Shown in pieces: positions 50,021 to 57,088 of a stretch of 64,000 bases of DNA. Source of the DNA: JAUVPY01 sp034412795 (GTDB lineage: Bacteria > Chloroflexota > Anaerolineae > 4572-78 > NAK82). A program made the position numbers and the translations under genes. The notes under the pieces are model-generated. The model ran no database searches and had not been told where the DNA came from. It worked only from the letters and a program-made list of their open reading frames with translations. How positions within the stretch are numbered: the stretch's first letter is position 1; each line of letters starts with the position of its first letter. The DNA lies in the NCBI GenBank assembly GCA_034412795.1, contig DAOUMD010000296.1:25251-89250 (forward strand). The letters are read 5' to 3'.

Positions 50021-50028
50021 CTAAAGAG

Positions 50029-50043
50029 GCCTCTCGGAAAGTG
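50029..50043. repeat. Multi-hairpin repeat, left-end fragment (copy D)
   Basis: GCCTCTCGGAAAGTG repeats the left end of the family, in phase with copies B and C, and then diverges. It marks a third, truncated unit. Confidence 0.6.
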
Positions 50044-50214
50044 GCATTTATACCCAAAAGCAAACGGAATACGCAGTACGCAATACGCAGTGCGTTCATA
50101 GTAAGTGTTTTGTATAGCGTAGTTTAAATCATATCAAGGACTTTTCGTTGATTTCTCAATTCGTTGTTGTGTCCCACCTTTTTACACTGACCGAATTAAG
50201 TTGCCGAAAAAAAT

Positions 50215-51474
50215 CTATGCCTGCATCGCTGCCAAAATGCTTTCCTCCGGCCGGTGGACCGGGGACGTAAAAAGTTCACCTAAGACCACACAAGCCGCCC
50301 CGCGCGCCCAGGCCTCGTCGCCCGACGGCTCGATCAGAATCTCCAACTCATCGGCCAAACCGTTGAAGGCATGCGCGCGGATCGCCTCGCGCATGGGGCC
50401 GAAGCGCCACTCGCCGGCCTGAACACCCTCCCCACCGACAATGAGTAACCGAGGACTGAGGATATTGACCAGGGTGGCTACGCCAATTCCCAGCCAGCGC
50501 CCGGAGTCGGCCAGCAATTTTCGAGCCAGCTCATCACCGGTTTCGGCGGCAGCGACGATGGCCTCTATGTTCAACGGTTTTACCTCGGCCAGCGCCGTAC
50601 GCTCGCCCAGGGCGATGGCTGCCCTGGCCTGGCGGACCACCGCCGGGTCTGAAGCCAGGGCCTCCAGGCAACCTCGTTTCCCGCAGTCACAAGGCGGGCC
50701 ATCCGGAACCAGCGTGATGTGGCCAAACTCGCCCGCGCCCCCGGAAGCGCCCCGGTTGAATTGGCCGTTGACCACCAAGCCGGCCCCGATCCCGCGTCCG
50801 ACGGTCACCACGACGAAGTGATCCACGTCGTAGCCGCAGCCAAACCACTTCTCGGCTACCGTCAGCGTGTTCACGTCATTCTCCAGGTACACAGGCAGGC
50901 CGAAGTGGGCGGCCAGGGGTTCGGCAATTGGCACGTTTCGCCAGCCAAAGAAGGGGGAGTAAAGGCACACCTTTCGAGCATTATCGATCAACCCGGCCAG
51001 CCCCACCCCGATGCCCAGCACGCGCTCGCGTTCGACACCTGACTCGACGATGGTGTCTTCGATGGCCTGGATGAGAACCGGCAGAACCAAATCAGGATCG
51101 ACCCTATCACCGCTGACCGGCCCTTCGATGGCCAGGTCGGTGACGCGATGATGCAGCACCCGGGCGTCCAGGTCGGTCAGCGCGCTGGTCACCGCACCTT
51201 CTCTAAGCTTAAGGCCCACCACAAAGCCGGCGCTATAATTCAGGCGTAACAAGATCGGACGCCGTCCCCCTGTGGACTCGCCCTCGCCCATCTCGTGCAC
51301 CAGACCACTGTTGATGAACTCAGCCGTAATCCCCGAAACCGTAGCCGGGCTCAAGTTCGAAAGCGACGCCAGGTCTTTGCGCGAAATCGGGCCGTGACTT
51401 TTGATGAGGTTCAGCACCAGGCTGCGGTTAATGCCCTTGATCAAGTCACGGTTGGCTTTGGGGAGATAGGTCAC
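50215..51474 (-). CDS. ROK-family transcriptional repressor
   Basis: 419 residues from GTG 51474; the frame extends to 51543, but that point lies in the -35 box of its promoter, so the shorter start is preferred (AAGGAGA 11 nt upstream). An N-terminal winged helix-turn-helix (NRSLVLNLIKSHGPISRKDLA) precedes the ROK sugar-kinase-like domain with the zinc motif CDCGKRGCLE and the GVGLAGLID and GRGIGAGLVVNG loops. It resembles XylR/NagC/Mlc-type repressors. Its position upstream of the alpha-glucan operon makes that its probable target, with glucose or an oligosaccharide as effector. Confidence 0.9.
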   Translation of the reverse strand: MTYLPKANRDLIKGINRSLVLNLIKSHGPISRKDLASLSNLSPATVSGITAEFINSGLVHEMGEGESTGGRRPILLRLNYSAGFVVGLKLREGAVTSALTDLDARVLHHRVTDLAIEGPVSGDRVDPDLVLPVLIQAIEDTIVESGVERERVLGIGVGLAGLIDNARKVCLYSPFFGWRNVPIAEPLAAHFGLPVYLENDVNTLTVAEKWFGCGYDVDHFVVVTVGRGIGAGLVVNGQFNRGASGGAGEFGHITLVPDGPPCDCGKRGCLEALASDPAVVRQARAAIALGERTALAEVKPLNIEAIVAAAETGDELARKLLADSGRWLGIGVATLVNILSPRLLIVGGEGVQAGEWRFGPMREAIRAHAFNGLADELEILIEPSGDEAWARGAACVVLGELFTSPVHRPEESILAAMQA

Positions 51475-51493
51475 GGGGGATGATGTCTCCTTA

Positions 51494-51512
51494 CTTAATT
51501 CAGTGAATGAAG
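51494..51512. promoter_or_regulatory. Operator-like dyad in the ROK gene leader
   Basis: CTTAATTCAGTGAATGAAG: eight of nine half-site positions are symmetric around the centre. It lies just downstream of the -10 box of the ROK promoter, consistent with autorepression. Confidence 0.6.
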
Positions 51513-51514
51513 TA

Positions 51515-51543
51515 ATTGTACAGCGATGGTCCAGTCTTGTCAA
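51515..51543 (-). promoter_or_regulatory. Promoter of the ROK gene
   Basis: On the minus strand: TTGACA at 51543-51538, 17-bp spacer, TACAAT at 51520-51515. Only one deviation from consensus. Confidence 0.8.
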
Positions 51544-51616
51544 ATCGGTTCGACGTAAATTATTTCAGACGAGATACCGTGAGCTTGAAAGCAGACCTCC
51601 GCCCTGTGCCAAAACA

Positions 51617-51647
51617 CAAAAAAACCGCCCATTTGGGCGGTTTTTTC
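51617..51647. terminator. Bidirectional intrinsic terminator
   Basis: CCGCCC-ATTT-GGGCGG (51625-51640) with A-tract before and T-tract after, so it works for either strand. On the minus strand it ends the DUF1566 transcript before the ROK promoter. Confidence 0.9.
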
Positions 51648-51650
51648 AAA

Positions 51651-51674
51651 GGCGACGACCGGATTCGAACCGAT
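51651..51674 (-). tRNA. tRNA 3'-end fragment (T-arm plus acceptor 3' strand)
   Basis: On the minus strand the sequence ATCGG-TTCGAAT-CCGGT forms a 5-bp T-stem with a canonical 7-nt T-loop, followed by CGTCGCC, a 7-nt acceptor 3' strand. No anticodon arm, D-arm or 5' acceptor strand precedes it: the DUF1566 stop codon is only about 30 bp away. It is therefore a fragment, not a functional tRNA gene, and lies next to the terminator. Such fragments are usual scars of elements that integrate into tRNA genes. Confidence 0.75.
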
Positions 51675-51701
51675 GAATGGGTGAGGGCGCATGGCAGGGC
51701 G

Positions 51702-53579
51702 TTATTGGCCGGGTGGACCGCCTGCCGGCACACAAGCCAATTGTTCGGTGATGGCCAGACATGTTCCGCTTACCTCCCCGTGGGGCGCGGTGAACTGGCA
51801 AGCAGCATTTGCGCTTAAGCCGCTGCAAGCGTTGATGGCTTCCTGCGGCGGGCCGTCACCTGCTTGCGGAGGGCTTCCGCCGACTGGTGGTTGCCCGCCG
51901 GATGGTTGATTACCTGCCGGAGGCTGGACGGAAGCATCTGCGCCGGAACCGGCTCCCTCTATAAATTGCGCGCTGCCCCGTACCAGGCGAACGTAGTTGA
52001 AGACTCGCCGTACATCGCCCTGGGGCCCATTCCCCCATGTCGGATAGTCGTCCCGGTTGCCGTTCTTGGGGTCGCTCCGCTGGCACCCGGCGCCGTGAAC
52101 GTCGATCACGTTCACACTGTCCATTGATCCCAAACCCCGTCCGAAACTGATGTAGACACCGGCAAAACCACTGCCATTTGACTTGACGTGGGTTGTGCTC
52201 GTCCAGAACCAAGGGTAGTCAACCTCGCCGGCCTCATTGGTGATCTGGGTGATGTTGAACACCGGGTCGATGGCGGCAGAGTTGGTTGCATCGGGTGCTC
52301 GCGAATAGTCAACAATGCTCTGCATCTCCTTGGCGTTGGGCAGCCGCCAGTCGCTGTAGCCCAGGTAGTTCTCGGCGTTCTTCTGTTGGACCCAGGCCAG
52401 GGCCTCTTCCCAGTTCATACCTGTCCCGCTATCGTCTTGCGACCACATCAGGCCGGTGGCGTTGTCGGTGACTGTGCCATCACCGTTGTCGGTGAAGTCG
52501 TTGACCCCGTAGGTGGTGTTATCGCGCATGAAGTAGACGTAGTTCAGCTTGGGGCGCGGGCCTTGGTCGCCGGATGGATAGCCCTTGATGCGACCATCGG
52601 CCAGGTTCAGGCCAAAGGTGGCCGTTTGGTTGCCAAAGACGGTGCCGAGGTAGGTGTTGCTCGACCAGAACTGGGCATCGATGTTGCGCTCACCGGCGGC
52701 TTCATCGCCATAGCCAAACGCGAAGTAGGTGGTGTCGATGAAGGGCGTCAGGCCAGCGGTGCCACCGCCGATGACAGGATCGGTGCCGCGGAAGTCCATC
52801 AGCGAGTAGAGTTCTTTCATAGTCGGTAACCGCCAGTCGTTGTAGCCGCCATAGTTTTGGGGATTCAGCACCGCGTCTGCATAGGTCTGCGCCTCGGCAA
52901 ACGTGAGCTTGTCATCAACGTTGATGGTCCCGTCCTTGTTGAGGTCGGGGCTTTGCGTCCAGGTCAGGCCGGTGACATTGTCGGTAACGGTCAGGCCATC
53001 CGCACTGAGGGTGTAGCTGGGCTGGTTGCCGGCGTATTGAGCATCCTGGCCGTAGTAGGCCGCGCCGGCCTGCGGGCAGGAGATGGCGTTTTGGTCATTG
53101 TAGCAGGCCGTCTGGCCGGTATCAACGATAGGATACCCTCCGGCCACAGCCGATTTGCTAACCATTGTCTGATCGCTGGCAACGGATGCCTGCTGAACCG
53201 GGGCGGTTGTGGTCTCCGACCCGGAATTGGCCAGCGGCTGGTCGGCCGGCGGCTCACTCATTGGTGCTCCGGCAGCAAACAAGGCATTTTGCAGCTCTTG
53301 TTCCGTAATACCCAGGGTTTGCGCCGCTGCCGCAAAGTCAGGGGGCGGCGGGCCGAGGGCGTCCGCCAGGTCTTGTTCGGTAATACCCAAAATTTCGGCC
53401 GCAACGGCCAAATCAGGCGGATTTTCCGGTCCGCCTTGATCGGATGGTGGATTAGCGGGTTGGACCTGTTCATCAGACGGCTGATCTGGTTCAGGTGAGG
53501 GCGAGCCGGGCTGGTAAGCCGCCAGCGCCAAACTCAACACGATGAAGATAAAAACAACGATTGATTTTTTGGTTGACAT
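51702..53579 (-). CDS. Exported DUF1566 (Fib_succ_major/Lcl-type) protein
   Basis: 625 residues. A signal peptide (KSIVVFIFIVLSLALAAY) is followed by a Pro/Glu-rich segment with two copies of a LGITEQ(D/E)L repeat (about residues 60-105), then two DUF1566 domains marked by GLTWTQSP, YNDWRLPTMKELYSL, FWSSNTY and again GLMWSQDD, YSDWRLPNAKEMQSIVDY, FWTSTTH. A calcium-loop-like DLNKDGTINVDD lies in the first. The C-terminus is Pro/Gly-rich with a Cys pattern (NACSGLSANAACQF, GTCLAI, LACVP). Function unknown; probably cell-surface carbohydrate or protein binding. It is a paralogue of the next gene's N-terminal half. Confidence 0.82.
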   Translation of the reverse strand: MSTKKSIVVFIFIVLSLALAAYQPGSPSPEPDQPSDEQVQPANPPSDQGGPENPPDLAVAAEILGITEQDLADALGPPPPDFAAAAQTLGITEQELQNALFAAGAPMSEPPADQPLANSGSETTTAPVQQASVASDQTMVSKSAVAGGYPIVDTGQTACYNDQNAISCPQAGAAYYGQDAQYAGNQPSYTLSADGLTVTDNVTGLTWTQSPDLNKDGTINVDDKLTFAEAQTYADAVLNPQNYGGYNDWRLPTMKELYSLMDFRGTDPVIGGGTAGLTPFIDTTYFAFGYGDEAAGERNIDAQFWSSNTYLGTVFGNQTATFGLNLADGRIKGYPSGDQGPRPKLNYVYFMRDNTTYGVNDFTDNGDGTVTDNATGLMWSQDDSGTGMNWEEALAWVQQKNAENYLGYSDWRLPNAKEMQSIVDYSRAPDATNSAAIDPVFNITQITNEAGEVDYPWFWTSTTHVKSNGSGFAGVYISFGRGLGSMDSVNVIDVHGAGCQRSDPKNGNRDDYPTWGNGPQGDVRRVFNYVRLVRGSAQFIEGAGSGADASVQPPAGNQPSGGQPPVGGSPPQAGDGPPQEAINACSGLSANAACQFTAPHGEVSGTCLAITEQLACVPAGGPPGQ

Positions 53580-53641
53580 TTTTTGTATCCTTTCTTTTAG
53601 TTAAAATTTATTGGTTTATTGTAAACATTTCTATTTCCCTC

Positions 53642-53658
53642 CCCAAACAAAGTTTGGG
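53642..53658. terminator. Stem-loop between the DUF1566 genes
   Basis: CCCAAAC-AAA-GTTTGGG, 15 bp beyond the stop of the upstream minus-strand gene; there is no clean U-tract, so it may attenuate rather than end transcription. Confidence 0.4.
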
Positions 53659-53672
53659 AAGAGGTTGGATGA

Positions 53673-56264
53673 TTACTGGACCGGCAGCCCCGGATAGTCC
53701 GCTGCATAGCGGATGACCCGGAACACGGAGCTGGCGTAATCGTAGCTCCAGACGGTTTCTTTTTGTGACGTCACCTCGAAAAAGTCGCCGTTGGGACCGT
53801 CGCAAATGAGTGTGTTGCCGTCAGCAAGTCGCTGCGTCCCGGAAATCCGGTTGGCGTAGAAATCTGTTGGCGTGCCGGCGGTGTAGCTCCAGGTGGGCGC
53901 TGTTGGCCCATAGGCCGAACCAGCGGTCAGGGTATAGTTGCCCAGGTCATCCACCGGCGGCACGATTTCGTCAACAGAGGAATAATTACCGTCTGAACGT
54001 CCCGTGCCGTTGTTGAAGACCAGGATGTTGCCTTCGCCCGGATAGCCGGCCGGAATCCACTGCGCGTCGTGCTGCACAAAGAATTGTTGATCGGCCGCGC
54101 TCCCGGCATCGTAGGCCTGGGGATTACCCCAACGGTAGAGCAGGTCGCCGCCTTTGCCGCTGTTCCCGCCGCTGTGCCCGGCGGCTTCGGCGGTGGTGGT
54201 GCTGTGGTCAATGATCCAAACCTCGCTGAAATTGTGTACGCTGAGCAAAATCTGGTCGAACTCGGTGTTATAGTCAATCGAGTTGATGTGGTTCCAGTCG
54301 GCTTTACTGTTCATTACATAATTGAGATCGATCAGCTCCGGGTGATCGGCCACCACGCCGTAGTTGGCCTTGGTAGCGTCGTAATCCTGAATGAGATGGT
54401 CCCAAACGTGCCACTCCCAGACAATGGTGTTGGTGGCGGGATTGACCTCGATGACGTGATCCGGCCAGAGTTCCCCTTCTGATAACAGGCTGGGGTTGCG
54501 ACCGGCGGCGGTGGCCTCGGCCTCTGTTTTGAGTTCCCAGGCGATCATCAACACGTTGCCGTTGGGCAGCGGTTCAATATCGTGGTGCAGCCGGACCTGA
54601 CTGTCGGCGTACTCGAACTCCCACGTCACCGTGCTGTCCGGCGCTATCTCCTGTACAATGCCGCCCGCGCCGCCGGTATTGAAATCTCCCGCTCCAGTGT
54701 TGCCGGTGCGCAGGAGGTTGCCGTCTTCCAGCAAGTAGACCGACAGCCCGGGCCGGTAGCCGCTCGTCCAGGTGTAAACGGTCTCCCCGGCCTCGTTGAT
54801 CAGGTAGGTACTGGTAGAGCCAAGCGGGGCAAAGAGGGTGTATCCATCACCGGTCGTGGGGACGGCGGTCGGAGTAGCCGTTGGCGTGGCAGTCGGGGTA
54901 GCAGTTGGAGTTGAACTGCTGCCCTCAAGAATCAGCGGCAGATAGACCTGGTAATTCTGGGCGGAATCGGGGGGCGTTGAGGCGCTTGTCTCCGCATCGC
55001 GCACCAGGCGGACGTAGTTGAAGACACGCTGCACGTCGCCCTGCGGGCCGTTGCCCCAACTTGGGTAGTCGTTCGGGTCACCATCCTTGGGGTCGCTCCG
55101 CTGGCACCCGGCGCCGTGAACGTCGATCACGTTCACACTGTCCATTGATCCCAAACCCCGTCCGAATGCTACGTAGGCCGCGGCGCGCCCGCTGCCGTCG
55201 GCACGCACGTGGGTCGTGCTGCTCCAGTAGAAGGGATAGTCCGCCTGGCCGGCCTCGTTGGTGATCTGGGTGGTGTTGAAAACGGGGTCGATGGCCGCGG
55301 AACCGGTGGTGTCCGGCGAGCGACTGTAGTCGACGATACTCTGTAGCTCCTTGGCGTTGGGCAGCCGCCAGTCGTCGTGGCCGAGGTAGTTCTGTTCGTT
55401 CATGTGTTCGACCCAGGCCAAGGCATCTTCCCAATTCATACCCACGCCGCTGTCGTCCTGAGACCACATCAGACCGGTGGCGTTGTCGGTGACGGTACCG
55501 TCGCCGTTGTCGGTGAAGTCGTTGACCCCGTAGGTGGTGTTACCGCGCACGAAGTAGACATAGTTCAGCTTGGTGATTGGGCCGGACGTGTCGGATGGGT
55601 AGCCCTTGATGCGTCCGTCGGCGAAGTTCACGCCGAACGTGGTCGCTATGCCACCCATCGTGGTGCTAACGTATTCGGTGCTGGACCAGAACTGGGCATC
55701 GATGTTGCGCTCACCGGCGGCTTCGTCGCCATAGCCAAAGGCGAAGTAGTCGGTGTCGATGAAGGGCGTCAGGCCAGCGGTGCCACCGTCGATGACAGGA
55801 TCGGTGCCGTTGAAGTCTATCAGCGAGTAGAGTTCTTTTATAGTGGGCAGCCGCCAGTCGCTGTAGCCGCCGTAGTTGGCGGCGTTGAGGGTGTCGGGGT
55901 AGGTTTGCGCCTCGGCGAAGGTTAGTTTGTCGTCGGTGTCGATGTCGCCATCACCGTTCCAGTCGGGGCTTTGGGTCCAGGTCAGGCCGGTCACGTTGTC
56001 GTAAACGGTCAGGCCGTCGGCGCTGAGGGTGTAGCTGGGTTGGTTGCCGTCGAACTGGGCATCCTGCCCGTAGAAAGCTTGCCCCTCTGCCGGGCAAGTG
56101 ATTGCCGGGCCATCGTCATCGTAGCAGGCGCTCTGCCCGGTATCGACAATGGGATAAGTGACAGCCTGGGCGGCCTGGGCAGCCGTTACAGCCCCATCAC
56201 CGGTAGCATAATTTACAAACAATAAGCCTACAACACTGAGTATTACTACAAAGATGCGAAACAT
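53673..56264 (-). CDS. Exported DUF1566-arylsulfotransferase-like fusion protein
   Basis: 863 residues from ATG 56264 (AAGGAG 8 nt upstream). Signal peptide (MFRIFVVILSVVGLLFVNYA), two DUF1566 domains (about residues 40-440; SDWRLPTIKELYSL, DDWRLPNAKELQSIVDY), a TPTATPTATPTATPTAVPT linker near residues 455-475, then a beta-propeller like bacterial arylsulfotransferases (LHHDIEPLPNGNVLMIAWE, WNHINSIDYN, LSVHNFSEVWIIDHSTTT, FFVQHDAQW). The propeller His residues fit the family's catalytic pattern, but sulfotransfer is unproven and many such domains are uncharacterised. Probably extracellular. 11-bp phased repeats lie upstream. Confidence 0.85.
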   Translation of the reverse strand: MFRIFVVILSVVGLLFVNYATGDGAVTAAQAAQAVTYPIVDTGQSACYDDDGPAITCPAEGQAFYGQDAQFDGNQPSYTLSADGLTVYDNVTGLTWTQSPDWNGDGDIDTDDKLTFAEAQTYPDTLNAANYGGYSDWRLPTIKELYSLIDFNGTDPVIDGGTAGLTPFIDTDYFAFGYGDEAAGERNIDAQFWSSTEYVSTTMGGIATTFGVNFADGRIKGYPSDTSGPITKLNYVYFVRGNTTYGVNDFTDNGDGTVTDNATGLMWSQDDSGVGMNWEDALAWVEHMNEQNYLGHDDWRLPNAKELQSIVDYSRSPDTTGSAAIDPVFNTTQITNEAGQADYPFYWSSTTHVRADGSGRAAAYVAFGRGLGSMDSVNVIDVHGAGCQRSDPKDGDPNDYPSWGNGPQGDVQRVFNYVRLVRDAETSASTPPDSAQNYQVYLPLILEGSSSTPTATPTATPTATPTAVPTTGDGYTLFAPLGSTSTYLINEAGETVYTWTSGYRPGLSVYLLEDGNLLRTGNTGAGDFNTGGAGGIVQEIAPDSTVTWEFEYADSQVRLHHDIEPLPNGNVLMIAWELKTEAEATAAGRNPSLLSEGELWPDHVIEVNPATNTIVWEWHVWDHLIQDYDATKANYGVVADHPELIDLNYVMNSKADWNHINSIDYNTEFDQILLSVHNFSEVWIIDHSTTTAEAAGHSGGNSGKGGDLLYRWGNPQAYDAGSAADQQFFVQHDAQWIPAGYPGEGNILVFNNGTGRSDGNYSSVDEIVPPVDDLGNYTLTAGSAYGPTAPTWSYTAGTPTDFYANRISGTQRLADGNTLICDGPNGDFFEVTSQKETVWSYDYASSVFRVIRYAADYPGLPVQ

Positions 56265-56350
56265 AGCGATCTCCTTGACGAGTGTGATTCTGGTATTGAT
56301 TCCCGGCGCAGGAACCAATGTTAGAGAAGGTTTGTCAAGGAAAAGATTAA

Positions 56351-56416
56351 CAAAAAGATGTTCAGAAGATGTTCAGGAGATGTAAAAAAATGCTCAGAAA
56401 TTGTAAAAATGGTGTA
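56351..56416. promoter_or_regulatory. 11-bp phased direct repeats upstream of the fusion gene
   Basis: GATGT occurs at 56357, 56368 and 56379, and related TTGTA and GTGTA at 56401 and 56412, all in 11-bp register; on the minus strand the units read ACATCTTCTGA and variants. Eleven-bp direct repeats upstream of a promoter are typical of OmpR/PhoB-class response-regulator sites. The minus-strand distance to the ATG is about 90-150 bp. Confidence 0.55.
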
Positions 56417-56486
56417 AAATGTTTGGGGGAGGACGCTAAATTAGATTTTTGTTGGTGTCACAAAGTTTTCGCCGTTTTTCGTGGCA

Positions 56487-56528
56487 CGTGGGACGTGAAC
56501 GAAGCCTTTTTACGTGCCACGTCCCACG
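56487..56528. repeat. Inverted repeat CGTGGGACGTG
   Basis: CGTGGGACGTG at 56487-56497 pairs with CACGTCCCACG at 56518-56528. It lies between the PAP2 remnant and the DUF1566 fusion gene and looks like a dispersed palindromic repeat. Confidence 0.6.
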
Positions 56529-56553
56529 CGGCGATAATGGTGTAGCTGCCTAT

Positions 56554-56889
56554 TTATGGCCGCAAGATACTCATTCGCTTGGCCAACCCCAGGCGCAAGA
56601 ACAGCCTGGGGGCCAGCCCCCATATCCAGGCCGACATCAATCCGTAACGAATGAAACGTAAAACATAGCCGGGCCAGGTATCATCTGCCGCAAGCAAGGC
56701 AAAGAGGCTGTCCAGCCCCTTCCAGATCAACATTAAACCGATGATCCCCACCACATAACGAGCCAGACGCAAATGCCACGCGCCTCCCGGATTAAAGTCA
56801 GTTTCCAGGTATAACAAACCGCAATCCAGGCCAAAGATAAAGCCGCCACAGACAACGATAACCTCTAATGAAATTTGTTCTGCTAAAAC
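56554..56889 (-). pseudogene. C-terminal remnant of a PAP2-like membrane phosphatase
   Basis: The frame is open from 56889 to the stop at 56554 without a convincing start. The translation has membrane segments (VIVVCGGFIFGLDCGL, YVVGIIGLMLIWKGL, SAWIWGLAPRLFLRLGLA) and the ETDFNPGGAWHLRLARY stretch that I associate with the C-terminal end of PAP2-superfamily proteins in Chloroflexota. The catalytic region is missing. The break coincides with a junction to hairpin DNA and the duplicated kinase 3' end, so it is probably truncated by rearrangement. The family assignment is tentative. Confidence 0.5.
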
Positions 56890-56928
56890 TTACAGGCTCA
56901 GTAGATCCAATTTATTATGCTCCAAGCC

Positions 56929-56960
56929 GGTCTGTGACCGGCGTTCGGGGGTCACAGACC
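56929..56960. repeat. Perfect 11-bp hairpin at the rearrangement junction
   Basis: GGTCTGTGACC at 56929-56939, 10-nt loop, GGTCACAGACC at 56950-56960. It lies between the PAP2 remnant and the duplicated kinase 3' end. Confidence 0.75.
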
Positions 56961-56974
56961 CCCTCAGAGCGTTG

Positions 56975-57079
56975 CCTCGGACCGAGTGGAGTGATCGGTA
57001 CAACGCTGCGTACGAACTCTTCAAAGAGGTACACGATCTGTTGCAAGATCCGTATAACAAGTTAGCTAGAAACCCCTAG
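56975..57079 (+). pseudogene. Duplicated 3' end of the FGGY kinase gene
   Basis: 105 bp matching 42896-43000 with two mismatches, the final 97 bp identical through the TAG stop. It encodes only the last 33 or so kinase residues in frame and has no promoter or start. It forms a direct repeat with the intact gene, bracketing about 14 kb. It ends 9 bp before the stop codon of the convergent cyclase gene. Confidence 0.92.
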
Positions 57080-57088
57080 TATCGTAAA

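Noticed and set aside
49778..50043. Possible CRISPR array
   Set aside because: Units are about 120 bp, the whole unit is conserved instead of alternating repeat and unique spacer, and no cas gene is present.
51651..51674. A complete tRNA gene
   Set aside because: Only the T-arm and 3' acceptor strand are present; the rest would overlap the coding end of the DUF1566 gene and no matching 5' acceptor strand was found.
43001..56974. An integrase or transposase inside the direct-repeat-bounded segment
   Set aside because: Every sizeable frame in the segment is accounted for by sugar-utilisation, regulator or DUF1566 genes; none resembles a recombinase.
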